Assembly: GCA_947492475.1 (NCBI GenBank)
Contig: CANLNM010000002.1
Coordinates: 62,001 to 126,000, forward strand
DNA: 64,000 nucleotides
Direction: 5' to 3'
From: an uncultured Paracoccaceae bacterium
GTDB lineage: Bacteria > Pseudomonadota > Alphaproteobacteria > Rhodobacterales > Rhodobacteraceae
Part shown: one piece after another, positions 29,004-37,042 of the stretch
Layout: every line of letters starts with the position of its first letter
How positions within the stretch are numbered: the stretch's first letter is position 1
Made by a program: the position numbers and the translations under genes
Notes under the pieces: model-generated
The model's input: only the letters and a program-made list of their open reading frames with translations
Database searches by the model: none
What the model was told of the DNA's origin: nothing

Positions 29004-29052
29004 TGGAGGCGAGTACCGGAATCGAACCGGTGTACACGGATTTGCAATCCGG
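29004..29052 (-). other. 3' fragment of tRNA-Cys(GCA): attachment-site junction
   Basis: On the minus strand this reads as tRNA-Cys from the anticodon stem (loop TTGCAAA) through the T arm (CCGG-TTCGATT-CCGG) to an encoded CCA. The D arm and 5' acceptor are missing, and the outermost anticodon-stem pair is already mismatched. This is the usual footprint of integration at a tRNA 3' half. The acceptor 3' strand ACTCGCC predicts an intact gene starting GGCGAGT elsewhere, most likely right of the window. Confidence 0.85.
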
Positions 29053-29287
29053 AAAATTTCGTTGATTTTAAAGGGAAAAATTGTAAACGGACTTGTTTCG
29101 TTCAGGGTCACTTTTCAATAGGTTACGAGGCCCAAGTAAACGGTTTTTCACAGGCTCTTGCTCTGGCGAAAGGGCAAAGAAAAACCGCTGAGGGGGCGGC
29201 CACCCACCTCAACGGCATAGAAGAATATTTCCGTTCCGATGCTTACGGCATTTCCGGTCAGACCTCAACCCAATTGGCGGTGAGACC

Positions 29288-30151
29288 ATGAGCTGGCGTA
29301 TCGCAAACGAATGCGCCGAGCGCCGCTTTGGCAGCGCCGCGCGCAAGCAGATCATCATGTTCCTGGCCGACAAAGCGAGCGATGACGGTTCAGGCATCTG
29401 GTGCTCTAAAGGGACGATCCAGCGCCACACAGAGCTCAGCGAGAGCACTGTGAAGCGCACCATCATCGATTTCCTGCGCGAAGGCATTTTGATCGAGACA
29501 GGGCGGCGGCATTGCAAGAACGGCTACACTGTCATTTACCGTATCGTTCTGGAGCGTGTGGCCGCGCTCGAACCCACGGCTGAGCCCGAGATTGAGACGG
29601 GGGTCACTGTGAACCCCGTCCAGCCTGAACCCGGTACGGGGTCCACGGTGAACGGGGTACGGGGTTCACGGTGGACCCCAAACCATCCTAAAACCATCCA
29701 TAAACCACCTACGCGCAGGCGCGAGGCGGCGGAGGAGGTTGAAGATCTTGAAGCTGAGAAGATCTTAGCTGCCTATCCCGAAGACAGGGTCCGAGACCGT
29801 CGAACGAGTCTGCGCCTAATCGCTGCGGCCTTGAAGGCCGGTGTGAAGCCCGATGATCTGAAGCAGGCTGTCAAAGCCTACGCGAAGGAAAGCGAGGGCT
29901 ACACGCGCAGCAAGGTCTGTTTCTCGGACAACTGGTTCAAGATGCGCCGGTGGGAAAAGGGACTGGCCCAGATCCAGGCCGACCGCGAGAAGGCACGAGA
30001 GGCCGAAGCCAAAGGCCGCGCCAGCCTCGCCGAGTGGATTCACGAGCGCCATCCCCTGTGTCGCCACATCACCAACCGGCAGATCGAGGGCTTGATCGCG
30101 TCAAAGCTGGTGACGCCCGAACAGGTGCGCGCTGCGGGGCTGCAGGCGTGA
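29288..30151 (+). CDS. HTH (HTH_36-type) replication-initiator-like protein
   Basis: A 287-residue protein. The N-terminal HTH (residues 1-80, GIWCSKGTIQRHTELSESTVKRTIIDFLREGIL) is followed by a linker of TVNPVQPEPGTGSTVNG-type repeats, then a helical region ending in RHITNRQIEGLIASKLVTPEQVRAAG. This layout matches phage and ICE proteins that act in replication initiation. The DNA of the linker is itself repetitive and palindromic, like origin iterons inside lambda gene O. No ATPase motif is present. The 235 bases before it show no gene. Confidence 0.75.
   Translation: MSWRIANECAERRFGSAARKQIIMFLADKASDDGSGIWCSKGTIQRHTELSESTVKRTIIDFLREGILIETGRRHCKNGYTVIYRIVLERVAALEPTAEPEIETGVTVNPVQPEPGTGSTVNGVRGSRWTPNHPKTIHKPPTRRREAAEEVEDLEAEKILAAYPEDRVRDRRTSLRLIAAALKAGVKPDDLKQAVKAYAKESEGYTRSKVCFSDNWFKMRRWEKGLAQIQADREKAREAEAKGRASLAEWIHERHPLCRHITNRQIEGLIASKLVTPEQVRAAGLQA
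29598..29680. repeat. GTGAAC/GTTCAC palindromic cluster inside the HTH gene (origin candidate)
   Basis: Within 83 bases lie a near-palindrome GGGGTCAC-TG-TGAACCCC (about 29600-29617) and a pair of 16-base arms at 29638-29653 and 29664-29679 that are inverted repeats with one mismatch, around a GGGTACGG centre. The unit GGGGTTCAC or its complement recurs four times. Confidence 0.7.
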
Positions 30152-30339
30152 GCGACGCGGTGATCGGAGGCGATGCGGCTTGGCACGGAAGTAGAGCTTT
30201 TCTGCTGGTGAGAGGGTCAACCAACCTCGGAGGTTCTTCAAATTGTGAACGAAGCGTTGCTTGCATTTACGTTTATTTCGTTTATTTTGATTATTGCGAA
30301 TGGGGCGCAAGATCCCATCGTAGGAAAAGGAGATAACCC

Positions 30340-30804
30340 ATGATGATGCAAGCAAAAGAAGCGTTCGCAGAACGTTTGCCGGATCAGGTTGAAATTGAAA
30401 ATGCTGACAGTCTTCGCCGCATCCTTGCCTCGCAAGTGAACGGTGATGAGGCCGTTGAGCTGAGTTTGGCATTTGGCGAGAAGCAGATTGAACCTGTGAC
30501 GTTGGCTCCAGCCCTCGCGGCATCCTTGATGGAGTTGTTGCGGTTGGTTTCAAGCGGCAGAGGATTTCGGATGATCCCGGTGGATGCAGAGCTGACCACC
30601 CAGCAAGCGGCCGATTTGTTGAACGTATCGCGCCCACACCTCGTGAAACTGCTAGAAGACGGGGAAATCGCCTTCTTCAAAACAGGTCGCCATCGCCGTG
30701 TGAAAGCAGCAGATCTGTTTGAATACAAAAAGAAACGCGACACTGATCGCTCTGACGCATTGTCTGACCTCGCGGCAATGGACATGGAGAACGATCTTTT
30801 ATGA
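30340..30804 (+). CDS. Antitoxin with excisionase-type HTH, partner of the PIN protein
   Basis: A 154-residue protein. The C-terminal half has an excisionase-type HTH (LTTQQAADLLNVSRPHLVKLLEDGEIAFFKTGRHRRVKAADL); the N-terminal half is acidic and helical. It is probably a type II antitoxin that represses its own operon. AAGGAGAT precedes the first of three tandem ATGs. Upstream 30152-30339 contains AT-rich tandem CGTTTATTT units and the fragment MSDAVIGGDAAWHG of a truncated frame coupled to the HTH gene. It overlaps the PIN gene by 4 bases. Confidence 0.85.
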   Translation: MMMQAKEAFAERLPDQVEIENADSLRRILASQVNGDEAVELSLAFGEKQIEPVTLAPALAASLMELLRLVSSGRGFRMIPVDAELTTQQAADLLNVSRPHLVKLLEDGEIAFFKTGRHRRVKAADLFEYKKKRDTDRSDALSDLAAMDMENDLL

Positions 30805-31376
30805 GTGACTATGCCGACCGTTTCACGGCACTGATTGACGCCAATGTCCTGGCGTGCGCGATGCGCAGAAACATAATCTTGTCGCTGGCCGAGGCCGGTT
30901 TTTTCCGGCCCCGCTGGAGCGATAGAATTATGGATGAAACTGCCGGTGCAATAGCCAAGATTACGAAGGGCGGGGCTGACACTAACAAGCAGCGTTCCGC
31001 TATGGAGCGCGCTTTCCCCGAAGCATGTGTTACTGGGTATGCTGGGCTTGAAGCTGGTCTGCAGTTGCCGGATCCTGATGACCGGCATGTTCTTGCTGCA
31101 GCGATCACAACATCCGCTCAGGTAATTGTGACGGAAAACCTTAAGGATTTCCCAAGCGAAGCACTCGCAGCTTTTGACATCGATGCAATCTCGGCCGACG
31201 AGTTTATTTCTGATGCAATCGAACTTGACCCACTCGCAGCTGTAGTTGCTCTGCGGAAAATGCGTGAGCGGTTCAAAAATCCTGATATGGACGCAGAAGC
31301 ACTATTGCTGCGGATCAAGGCTCGAGAGCTATTTCAAACCGCTGAAATTTTGTACCAATATGAAGAGCTTATGTAG
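30801..31376 (+). CDS. PIN-domain toxin (VapC-like ribonuclease)
   Basis: A 191-residue PIN protein. Acidic metal-binding residues are visible in ALIDANVLA (Asp13), MDETAGAI (Glu46) and DPDDRHVLAAA (Asp93/Asp94), then VIVTENLKDFP. Such toxins cleave RNA, often tRNA. It is longer than classical VapC (about 130), with a C-terminal helical extension from residue 140. It is coupled by ATGA to the HTH antitoxin. The 250 bases that follow contain no gene. Confidence 0.88.
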   Translation: MSDYADRFTALIDANVLACAMRRNIILSLAEAGFFRPRWSDRIMDETAGAIAKITKGGADTNKQRSAMERAFPEACVTGYAGLEAGLQLPDPDDRHVLAAAITTSAQVIVTENLKDFPSEALAAFDIDAISADEFISDAIELDPLAAVVALRKMRERFKNPDMDAEALLLRIKARELFQTAEILYQYEELM

Positions 31377-31567
31377 TCTGAATGGGGCCGAACTCTTTGT
31401 CAGAAAGCATGGTGTGTTTTTCTCAAGGCCAATGGGCCATGGAGCACCCCTAGGGAGGTGCAGCTGGCATCGGGCGAAGAGAAGCGCTGGTGTGAAATTT
31501 ACGCTACAGCGCAAAAATTGGAAAATTACGCCGCAGGGTAAGTTATCGCGGGCTAGACTGCTACGCC

Positions 31568-31612
31568 TATGATCTTTAGATCATATAGAGGCATTATGAT
31601 CTAAAGATCATA
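31568..31612. promoter_or_regulatory. Twin operators TATGATCT-N2-AGATCATA before the orphan HipB
   Basis: TATGATCTTTAGATCATA (31568-31585) and TATGATCTAAAGATCATA (31595-31612) are two perfect 18-base palindromes identical except for the central pair, spaced 27 bases centre to centre. They lie just before the ribosome-binding site of the XRE gene, as expected for HipB autorepression. Confidence 0.85.
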
Positions 31613-31628
31613 GACGTGGGAGGCAGGC

Positions 31629-31883
31629 TTGCAGAACTTCGTTCGAATTCCCAGGGATCTTGGGCATGCGCTCCGTTTGGCTCGTCGAGAGAATAAGTGG
31701 ACGCAGGCCGATCTCGCCACGCGCAGCGGCGTTTGGCAGGAAACAATATCGAAAGTTGAGGCCGGGCGGGGTGGCACAAAGCTCGATACGATCTTGGCGC
31801 TGTTGGCAGCCCTCGACCTAGAGCTTTTGGTCAGCACACGCAGTAAGGGCTCAACATCTGATTTTGACAACATATTCGACTGA
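31629..31883 (+). CDS. XRE-family HipB-like antitoxin without adjacent HipA
   Basis: An 84-residue protein with a Cro/C1 HTH (KWTQADLATRSGVWQETISKVEAGRGG) and the HipB tail LDTILALLAALDLELLVSTRSK. It starts at TTG behind GGGAGG. No kinase gene follows: the next 260 bases are non-coding up to a second hipB. It may be a solitary antitoxin, left after loss of its toxin or acting as an anti-toxin for a HipA elsewhere. Confidence 0.85.
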   Translation: MQNFVRIPRDLGHALRLARRENKWTQADLATRSGVWQETISKVEAGRGGTKLDTILALLAALDLELLVSTRSKGSTSDFDNIFD

Positions 31884-32008
31884 AGTTTCTCAGTGACAGC
31901 CGTAAAGCCTCAGCGTTTCTTTGTTCTCAGCTCGTGTGACGCAGGATCCTAAGCCTGAAGGTGCAATCGGATGACCATTTTATGTTTCTTAACGGTGACT
32001 TTAATGTG

Positions 32009-32112
32009 CTCAGTGTTATGCTGAGGTAACATAGATCGTGGTACGAGCGGGAGCGTTGGATTGTCAGGTTGAGCGGTAAAAATTGACATTAATGTTTTCT
32101 CAGTGTAACAAT
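32009..32112 (+). promoter_or_regulatory. hipBA promoter with CTCAG-type palindromes
   Basis: TTGACA at 32083-32088 is followed 18 bases on by AACAAT, a moderate -10. A palindrome CTCAG-N7-CTGAG lies at 32009-32025, and CTCAGTGTAACA at the -10 repeats its left arm. This is the likely operator-promoter of the hipBA operon. Confidence 0.5.
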
Positions 32113-32143
32113 TTTGAGCTTAGTGTTGCTTGGAGATATCATT

Positions 32144-32446
32144 ATGGCTGTTTCGATCAAAATGCCCAGGGCGGCACGTAAAGAGCTCGTGACACTTGGG
32201 GAAAACATTCGTGTTGCACGACTGCGCCGCAAACTGACCGCTGAGATTGTTGCGCAGCGTGCTGGCACAACGCGGCAGACCATCGCCAAGATCGAAAGCG
32301 GCAACCCCGCAGTCAAGATCGGCACTTACGTGGCCGTGCTGCAGGCGCTCGGCCTTCTGAAAGGTTGGGGGGATATCGACGATCCGGTTGGCGAGCAGAT
32401 GGCCCTGGATGACCTCCCGCAGCGTGCGAGACTGAAAAATGGTTGA
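32144..32446 (+). CDS. hipB: HipB antitoxin (XRE family)
   Basis: A 100-residue DNA-binding antitoxin. The HTH is LGENIRVARLRRKLTAEIVAQRAGTTRQTIAKIE, followed by LGLLKGWGDIDDPVGEQMA. It overlaps the hipA start by 8 bases, the standard hipBA order. The ATG at 32144 (behind GGAGAT) was preferred to the upstream one at 32114. It differs clearly from the orphan HipB upstream, so the two are not a recent duplication. Confidence 0.9.
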   Translation: MAVSIKMPRAARKELVTLGENIRVARLRRKLTAEIVAQRAGTTRQTIAKIESGNPAVKIGTYVAVLQALGLLKGWGDIDDPVGEQMALDDLPQRARLKNG

Positions 32447-33659
32447 GGTCTGGATCGACTGGAAGGGGCTGAAACGGGTTGGCACGCTTCACCGCACAGC
32501 GGGGCGCGGCCGAGAGCGGGTGTCCTTCACCTATCATGACGATTGGCTTGCCGACGAAAACGCCTTCGGGCTTTCGCCGGACATGCCTCTCGTCAGAGGG
32601 CAATTCGTCCCGGAAGCTGGGCAGGATATGCTTGCACCGCTTGGGGATTCTGCCCCTGATACCTGGGGTAGAACGGTCATGCGGCGTTATGAGGGGCGCA
32701 TGGCACAGGCCGAGGGGCGACGTCCGAGGACGCTGCAAGAAACCGACTACCTGCTTGGGGTGAATGATGAGACCCGTTTGGGTGCGCTGCGCTTCAGGGT
32801 TGATGGCGAGTTCCAAGCGCGCGAAGGCATTGGCGTGCCTGCCCTCGTGAGCCTCGGGGATTTGCTTCATGCGTCTCAGCGCGTTCTGCGCGGGGAAGAG
32901 ACTGCTGAGGACCTCAAGATGCTGTTTGCTCCGGGAAGTTCCCTCGGGGGTGCCCGGCCAAAAGCCAGCATCCTCGACCAACATGGCCGCCTGTCTGTCG
33001 CCAAGTTCCCGAAAGAGACCGACACCTATTGCGTGGAACGCTGGGAAGCCATCGCACTGGAGCTCGCAAGGCGCGCCGGAATCACGGTTTCTGATCACAC
33101 GCTTGAGATGGCTGGCGACAAGCCTGTTTTCCTGTCCCATCGGTTTGACCGGAACGATGACGGCAGGATCCCGTTCATCTCAGCCATGGCCATGCTGGGC
33201 GGCAAAGACGGCGAAAGCTACAGCTATTTGGACCTGGCAGATATCATCACTTCAGAAAGCGTAACGCCCGACCAAGACCGCGAGGAACTCTACCGGCGGG
33301 TTGCCTTTTCCATTCTCGTGACGAACCTCGATGACCATATGCGCAATCACGGATTTCTGCGTGGGCGGGGCGGATGGCACCTCTCACCAGCCTACGACAT
33401 CAACCCCGTGCCGAACCAGCCGCGTGTGCTAAAGAGCTATGTCGACGATGACAACCCGGATGCCAGTATCGCCCTGCACCGCGCGCAACATGACTCCTAT
33501 CTTCTCGAACGCGGCGAGGCAGATCGCATCATTGCCGAGGTGGCCGAAGCGACTATTGCTTGGCGTGACGTTGCTCGGGCTTTGGGGGCTCCGGAGCGAG
33601 AGATCAGGGAGATGGCAACAGCCTTCGAGCACGAGGAAGCGGATCTGGCGCGCGCGTGA
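32439..33659 (+). CDS. hipA: HipA-type serine/threonine kinase toxin
   Basis: A 406-residue toxin; HipA kinases phosphorylate glutamyl-tRNA synthetase or another aminoacyl-tRNA synthetase and induce dormancy. Seen here: the Gly-rich loop SSLGGARPKAS (168-177), a lysine in SVAKF (Lys189), the catalytic loop NLDDHMRNHGF (296-306) and the metal motif SPAYDINP (316-323). All key residues are intact. It follows hipB with an 8-base overlap. The 307 bases after it contain no convincing gene. Confidence 0.92.
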   Translation: MVEVWIDWKGLKRVGTLHRTAGRGRERVSFTYHDDWLADENAFGLSPDMPLVRGQFVPEAGQDMLAPLGDSAPDTWGRTVMRRYEGRMAQAEGRRPRTLQETDYLLGVNDETRLGALRFRVDGEFQAREGIGVPALVSLGDLLHASQRVLRGEETAEDLKMLFAPGSSLGGARPKASILDQHGRLSVAKFPKETDTYCVERWEAIALELARRAGITVSDHTLEMAGDKPVFLSHRFDRNDDGRIPFISAMAMLGGKDGESYSYLDLADIITSESVTPDQDREELYRRVAFSILVTNLDDHMRNHGFLRGRGGWHLSPAYDINPVPNQPRVLKSYVDDDNPDASIALHRAQHDSYLLERGEADRIIAEVAEATIAWRDVARALGAPEREIREMATAFEHEEADLARA

Positions 33660-33966
33660 ACTGGGGCCGCTGTTGAATTGGATTGACCGAAAGCCGTTTG
33701 GCTGCAGCGAGATTTTGAGGTCCTTGGCCATTCTGATGCGTTACGACGTGGCAGTCGATTTTGGAGTGCCGAACTCAGATCCTCAACGCCGTGTTTCTGA
33801 TTGCTGAACATAAGCGGGCAGCCGTAGCAGGCGCGGTGCAAGCCTCGCTTCAACAAGAAAATTCCCCTGCGCCAGCGCATTCCTCGCGAGACAAGTTTCT
33901 CGCTGACAGCCCCTTGGTGCCAGCTTTGGTCATGTTCATCGAAACACTCAAAGTGAGGATCAAAAG

Positions 33967-34164
33967 ATGACTACTCAAACTCTGAAACTGAACGTCAAAT
34001 CCGGCGAAAAAGATGGCAAGAACTTCTGGGATCGCTGCGGCGTGCTCTTCGTCAACACCGACGACAGCGGCAACATCACGTCGATCAACGTCAAACACAG
34101 CATGTTTCCCGATGTGGAAATGGTCGCCTTCCCGCCCCGCGATGAAGATCCGGTCACCGAGTAA
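33967..34164 (+). CDS. Small conserved-looking protein of unknown function
   Basis: A 65-residue soluble protein (MTTQTLKLNVKSGEKDGKNFWDRCGVLFVNTDDSGNITSINVKHSMFPDVEMVAFPPRDEDP) with alternating strands and an acidic end. Codon use looks coding. A hairpin terminator follows at once, so it is probably a single-gene unit. Position between hipBA and the methyltransferase suggests ICE accessory function, unproven. Confidence 0.6.
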   Translation: MTTQTLKLNVKSGEKDGKNFWDRCGVLFVNTDDSGNITSINVKHSMFPDVEMVAFPPRDEDPVTE

Positions 34165-34174
34165 CCTTAGCGCT

Positions 34175-34193
34175 AGGGCGGATTTTCCGCCCT
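34175..34193 (+). terminator. Hairpin after the 65-residue protein gene
   Basis: AGGGCGGA and TCCGCCCT form a perfect 8-bp stem with a TTT loop, 11 bases after the stop. There is no T-tract, so it is a hairpin of uncertain efficiency separating this gene from the defence operon. Confidence 0.5.
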
Positions 34194-34297
34194 GGCCAAA
34201 CCTTCGCCTCAAGGAACTACACAGGTTTTGCGGGTGCGAATCCCGCAAATAACCGCTAGCAATACAGAAAAACAATTTCGAGTGGGGACAACCTGTC

Positions 34298-37042
34298 GTG
34301 AATGCCGTTGAAATCGAAGAAGCCATTTCCGCATTGGCGGAACAACCGTTTGATGCGGTTGAATTTCCTTATGCTTTTCTGCTCGCCTTCGGTAACAAAG
34401 AGACCACGCTCAAACGCCTTCGCTCGGGCACCTCGAACAAGTCCGACCTGGCCGGCGTTCTGCAAACGAACAACATCCATCTGAAGTCCTGCGCAGCGGG
34501 CACCGTGTCTGAAACGCTGGCGGCACTTAAATCCAGCCCTGCCACCTCCAAAGCCAAGGCCAAATTCATCCTTGCGACGGATGGCGTCACCCTGGAAGCC
34601 GAGGACCTGAACACCGGCGACACCATCGCCTGCGACTTCAAAGAATTCCCCGATCACTTCGGCTTCTTCCTTCCGCTCGCGGGCATTTCAACCGTCAAGC
34701 AAATCCGCGAAAGCTCGTTTGATATCAAGGCCACCGGCCGCCTCAACCGCCTCTATGTCGAACTGCTGAAAACCAACCCCGATTGGGGCACCGCTGAACG
34801 CCGCCATGACATGAACCACTTTATGGCGCGCTTGATCTTCCTCTTCTTCGCCGAGGACACCTCGATCCTGAATGGTGAGGACCTGTTCACCGCCACCGTC
34901 ACCCAGATGTCGGACAAGGACAGCTCCAACACGCACGAGGTCATCTCGGAGCTGTTCCGCGCGATGAACACCAAGATCGAGGACCGCGCCACCGCGAACC
35001 TCCCCCGTTGGGCCGACACCTTCCCATACGTGAACGGCGGGCTGTTTTCCGGCAGCACCGAGGTCCCCAAATTCTCCAAGATCGCGCGCAGCTATCTGCT
35101 GCATATCGGCTCGCTCGACTGGACCAAAATCAACCCCGATATCTTTGGCTCCATGATCCAGGCCGTGGCCGATGATGAGGAACGCGGCGCTTTGGGGATG
35201 CACTACACCTCTGTGCCCAATATCCTGAAGGTGTTGAACCCGCTCTTCCTCGATGACCTGAACACCCAGCTTGAGGCGGCGGGGGACAACAAGCGCAAGC
35301 TCGACAACCTGCGCAAACGCATCTCGAAGATCCGCGTCTTTGATCCGGCCTGTGGCTCGGGCAACTTCCTTGTCATCGCCTATAAGGAAATGCGCGCCGT
35401 TGAGGCCAAGATCAACGCCTTTACCGGTGAACCTGATCGGCGCACGGACATCCCGCTCACCAACTTTCGCGGGATCGAGCTCCGCGATTTCCCCGCCGAG
35501 ATCGCCCGCCTTGCGCTGATCATCGCAGAATACCAGTGCGACGTGACCTATCGCGGGCAGAAGGACGCGCTGGCCGCCTTTCTGCCACTGGACGCCGAGA
35601 ACTGGATCACCCAAGGCAACGCCCTGCGCCTTGATTGGCTGACCGTCTGCCCACCGACAAGCCAAAAGGTCGATATGCGCGGCGAAGACCTGTTCATGTC
35701 CCCGCTGGAAAAGGCCCAGATCGATTTCAAGAACGAGGGCGGCGAGACTTATATCTGTGGAAATCCGCCATTTTCTGGCCTAACCAAGCAGCAACCTGAA
35801 CAAAAAGATGACCTTAAGGTTTTGTTCAAAGGCACTGAATTCTCAGCGTCATCTGTCGACTATGTGGCTGGATGGTATTTCAAAGCGCTACAATACTGCA
35901 GAATACACCCGTGTCGATTTGCGTTCGTTAGCACCAACTCGATGTGTCAGGGCCAAATGATTCCGAAATTTTGGAAGCATTTTCTGCGTGACAAAGTTCG
36001 AATCCGCTTCGCCTACTCTTCGTTTCTCTGGAAAAATCTAGCAAAGAACAACGCTGGCGTGATCGTTGTGGTGGTTGGCGTAGATACTGACGAGGCGAAT
36101 GACCGCTTTCTATTCAAAGATGACATTCGAACACTGACGGATTTTATCAATCCCTATCTCACGACCGCAAAAGTTGAAACTGTTTCGGAAAGTCGTAAGC
36201 CGCTGCACGGACTGCCAGACTTGATCCGAGGTAGCATCCCTAATTGTGGCGGAAACCTAGTGCTGACCTACAAAGAAACACAAGTTTTGCTACACGCTGC
36301 ACCTAAGGCATCGAAATTCCTTCGTCGATATGTCGGCGCTCAAGAGATCTCCAAAGGAATTGTTCGGTTCGCTCTTCTCATTGGAGATGAAGACCTTTCC
36401 GATGCAATACAAATCGCGCAGATAAAAGAACGAATCGACGCTGTGGAAAAAGCGCGACTAAACAGTACCAAGGTCACGACAAAGACCGTTCTTTCAAAGG
36501 TGCCCCACCGGTACGAGCTCATCAGTTCAACGGGGGAGAACATGGCGGTTGCTGTCTCTCGGACAACATCAGAAAACCGAGAGTATCTTGCTACAGACCT
36601 ACTACCCGTCGGAACGATTGCCAATGACAACGCATTTTTTGCAGAGCAATCTCAGCTACTGATCTTTTCTCTTCTGGTTAGCCGTTGCCACCTTGCGTGG
36701 ATTGCAACCGTCTGCGGTCGAATGAAGAATGACTATCGTTACGCGAATACCCTCGGCTGGAACACATTTCCCGTCCCCAAACTGACCGAGAAAAACAAAG
36801 CGGACCTGACGGCTTGCGCCGAGGATATCCTGTTGGCCCGCGAGGCGCACTTCCCCGCCACCATCGCCGATCTCTACAAACCCGACGCCATGCCCGAAAA
36901 CCTCCGCGCCGCCCACGACCGCAACGACGAGGTCCTCGAACGCATCTACATAGGCCGCCGCTTCCGCAACGATACCGAGCGGCTGGAAAAGCTCTTCGAG
37001 CTCTACACCAAGATGACGATGAAGGTGGGGGGCACCGCATGA
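34298..37042 (+). CDS. Class I SAM-dependent DNA adenine methyltransferase (MmeI-like)
   Basis: A 914-residue m6A-type methyltransferase. An N-terminal domain of about 130 residues and a helical spacer precede the SAM motif DPACGSGNF (349-357); the catalytic NPPF is at 489-492 and a target-recognition region follows at about 570-830. The order resembles MmeI-type (type IIL) enzymes, but I see no clear PD-(D/E)XK nuclease motif in its N-terminus, so cleavage is probably supplied by the genes behind it. First of five coupled genes; the next start overlaps its stop (ATGA). Confidence 0.9.
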   Translation: MNAVEIEEAISALAEQPFDAVEFPYAFLLAFGNKETTLKRLRSGTSNKSDLAGVLQTNNIHLKSCAAGTVSETLAALKSSPATSKAKAKFILATDGVTLEAEDLNTGDTIACDFKEFPDHFGFFLPLAGISTVKQIRESSFDIKATGRLNRLYVELLKTNPDWGTAERRHDMNHFMARLIFLFFAEDTSILNGEDLFTATVTQMSDKDSSNTHEVISELFRAMNTKIEDRATANLPRWADTFPYVNGGLFSGSTEVPKFSKIARSYLLHIGSLDWTKINPDIFGSMIQAVADDEERGALGMHYTSVPNILKVLNPLFLDDLNTQLEAAGDNKRKLDNLRKRISKIRVFDPACGSGNFLVIAYKEMRAVEAKINAFTGEPDRRTDIPLTNFRGIELRDFPAEIARLALIIAEYQCDVTYRGQKDALAAFLPLDAENWITQGNALRLDWLTVCPPTSQKVDMRGEDLFMSPLEKAQIDFKNEGGETYICGNPPFSGLTKQQPEQKDDLKVLFKGTEFSASSVDYVAGWYFKALQYCRIHPCRFAFVSTNSMCQGQMIPKFWKHFLRDKVRIRFAYSSFLWKNLAKNNAGVIVVVVGVDTDEANDRFLFKDDIRTLTDFINPYLTTAKVETVSESRKPLHGLPDLIRGSIPNCGGNLVLTYKETQVLLHAAPKASKFLRRYVGAQEISKGIVRFALLIGDEDLSDAIQIAQIKERIDAVEKARLNSTKVTTKTVLSKVPHRYELISSTGENMAVAVSRTTSENREYLATDLLPVGTIANDNAFFAEQSQLLIFSLLVSRCHLAWIATVCGRMKNDYRYANTLGWNTFPVPKLTEKNKADLTACAEDILLAREAHFPATIADLYKPDAMPENLRAAHDRNDEVLERIYIGRRFRNDTERLEKLFELYTKMTMKVGGTA

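Noticed and set aside
31246..31572. 108-codon plus frame after the PIN gene
   Set aside because: Overlaps the PIN coding end in another frame; the rest is low-complexity and shows no ribosome-binding site.
33761..33970. 69-codon frame between hipA and the small 65-residue gene
   Set aside because: No ribosome-binding site and no recognisable composition; the stretch 33,660-33,966 is treated as non-coding.
34219..34246. tRNA T-arm-like hairpin GCGGG-TGCGAAT-CCCGC
   Set aside because: No acceptor, anticodon or CCA around it; a chance hairpin or weak terminator.
34688..35665. 325-codon minus frame
   Set aside because: Antisense to the DNA methyltransferase in the region of its SAM motif; no independent start signal.
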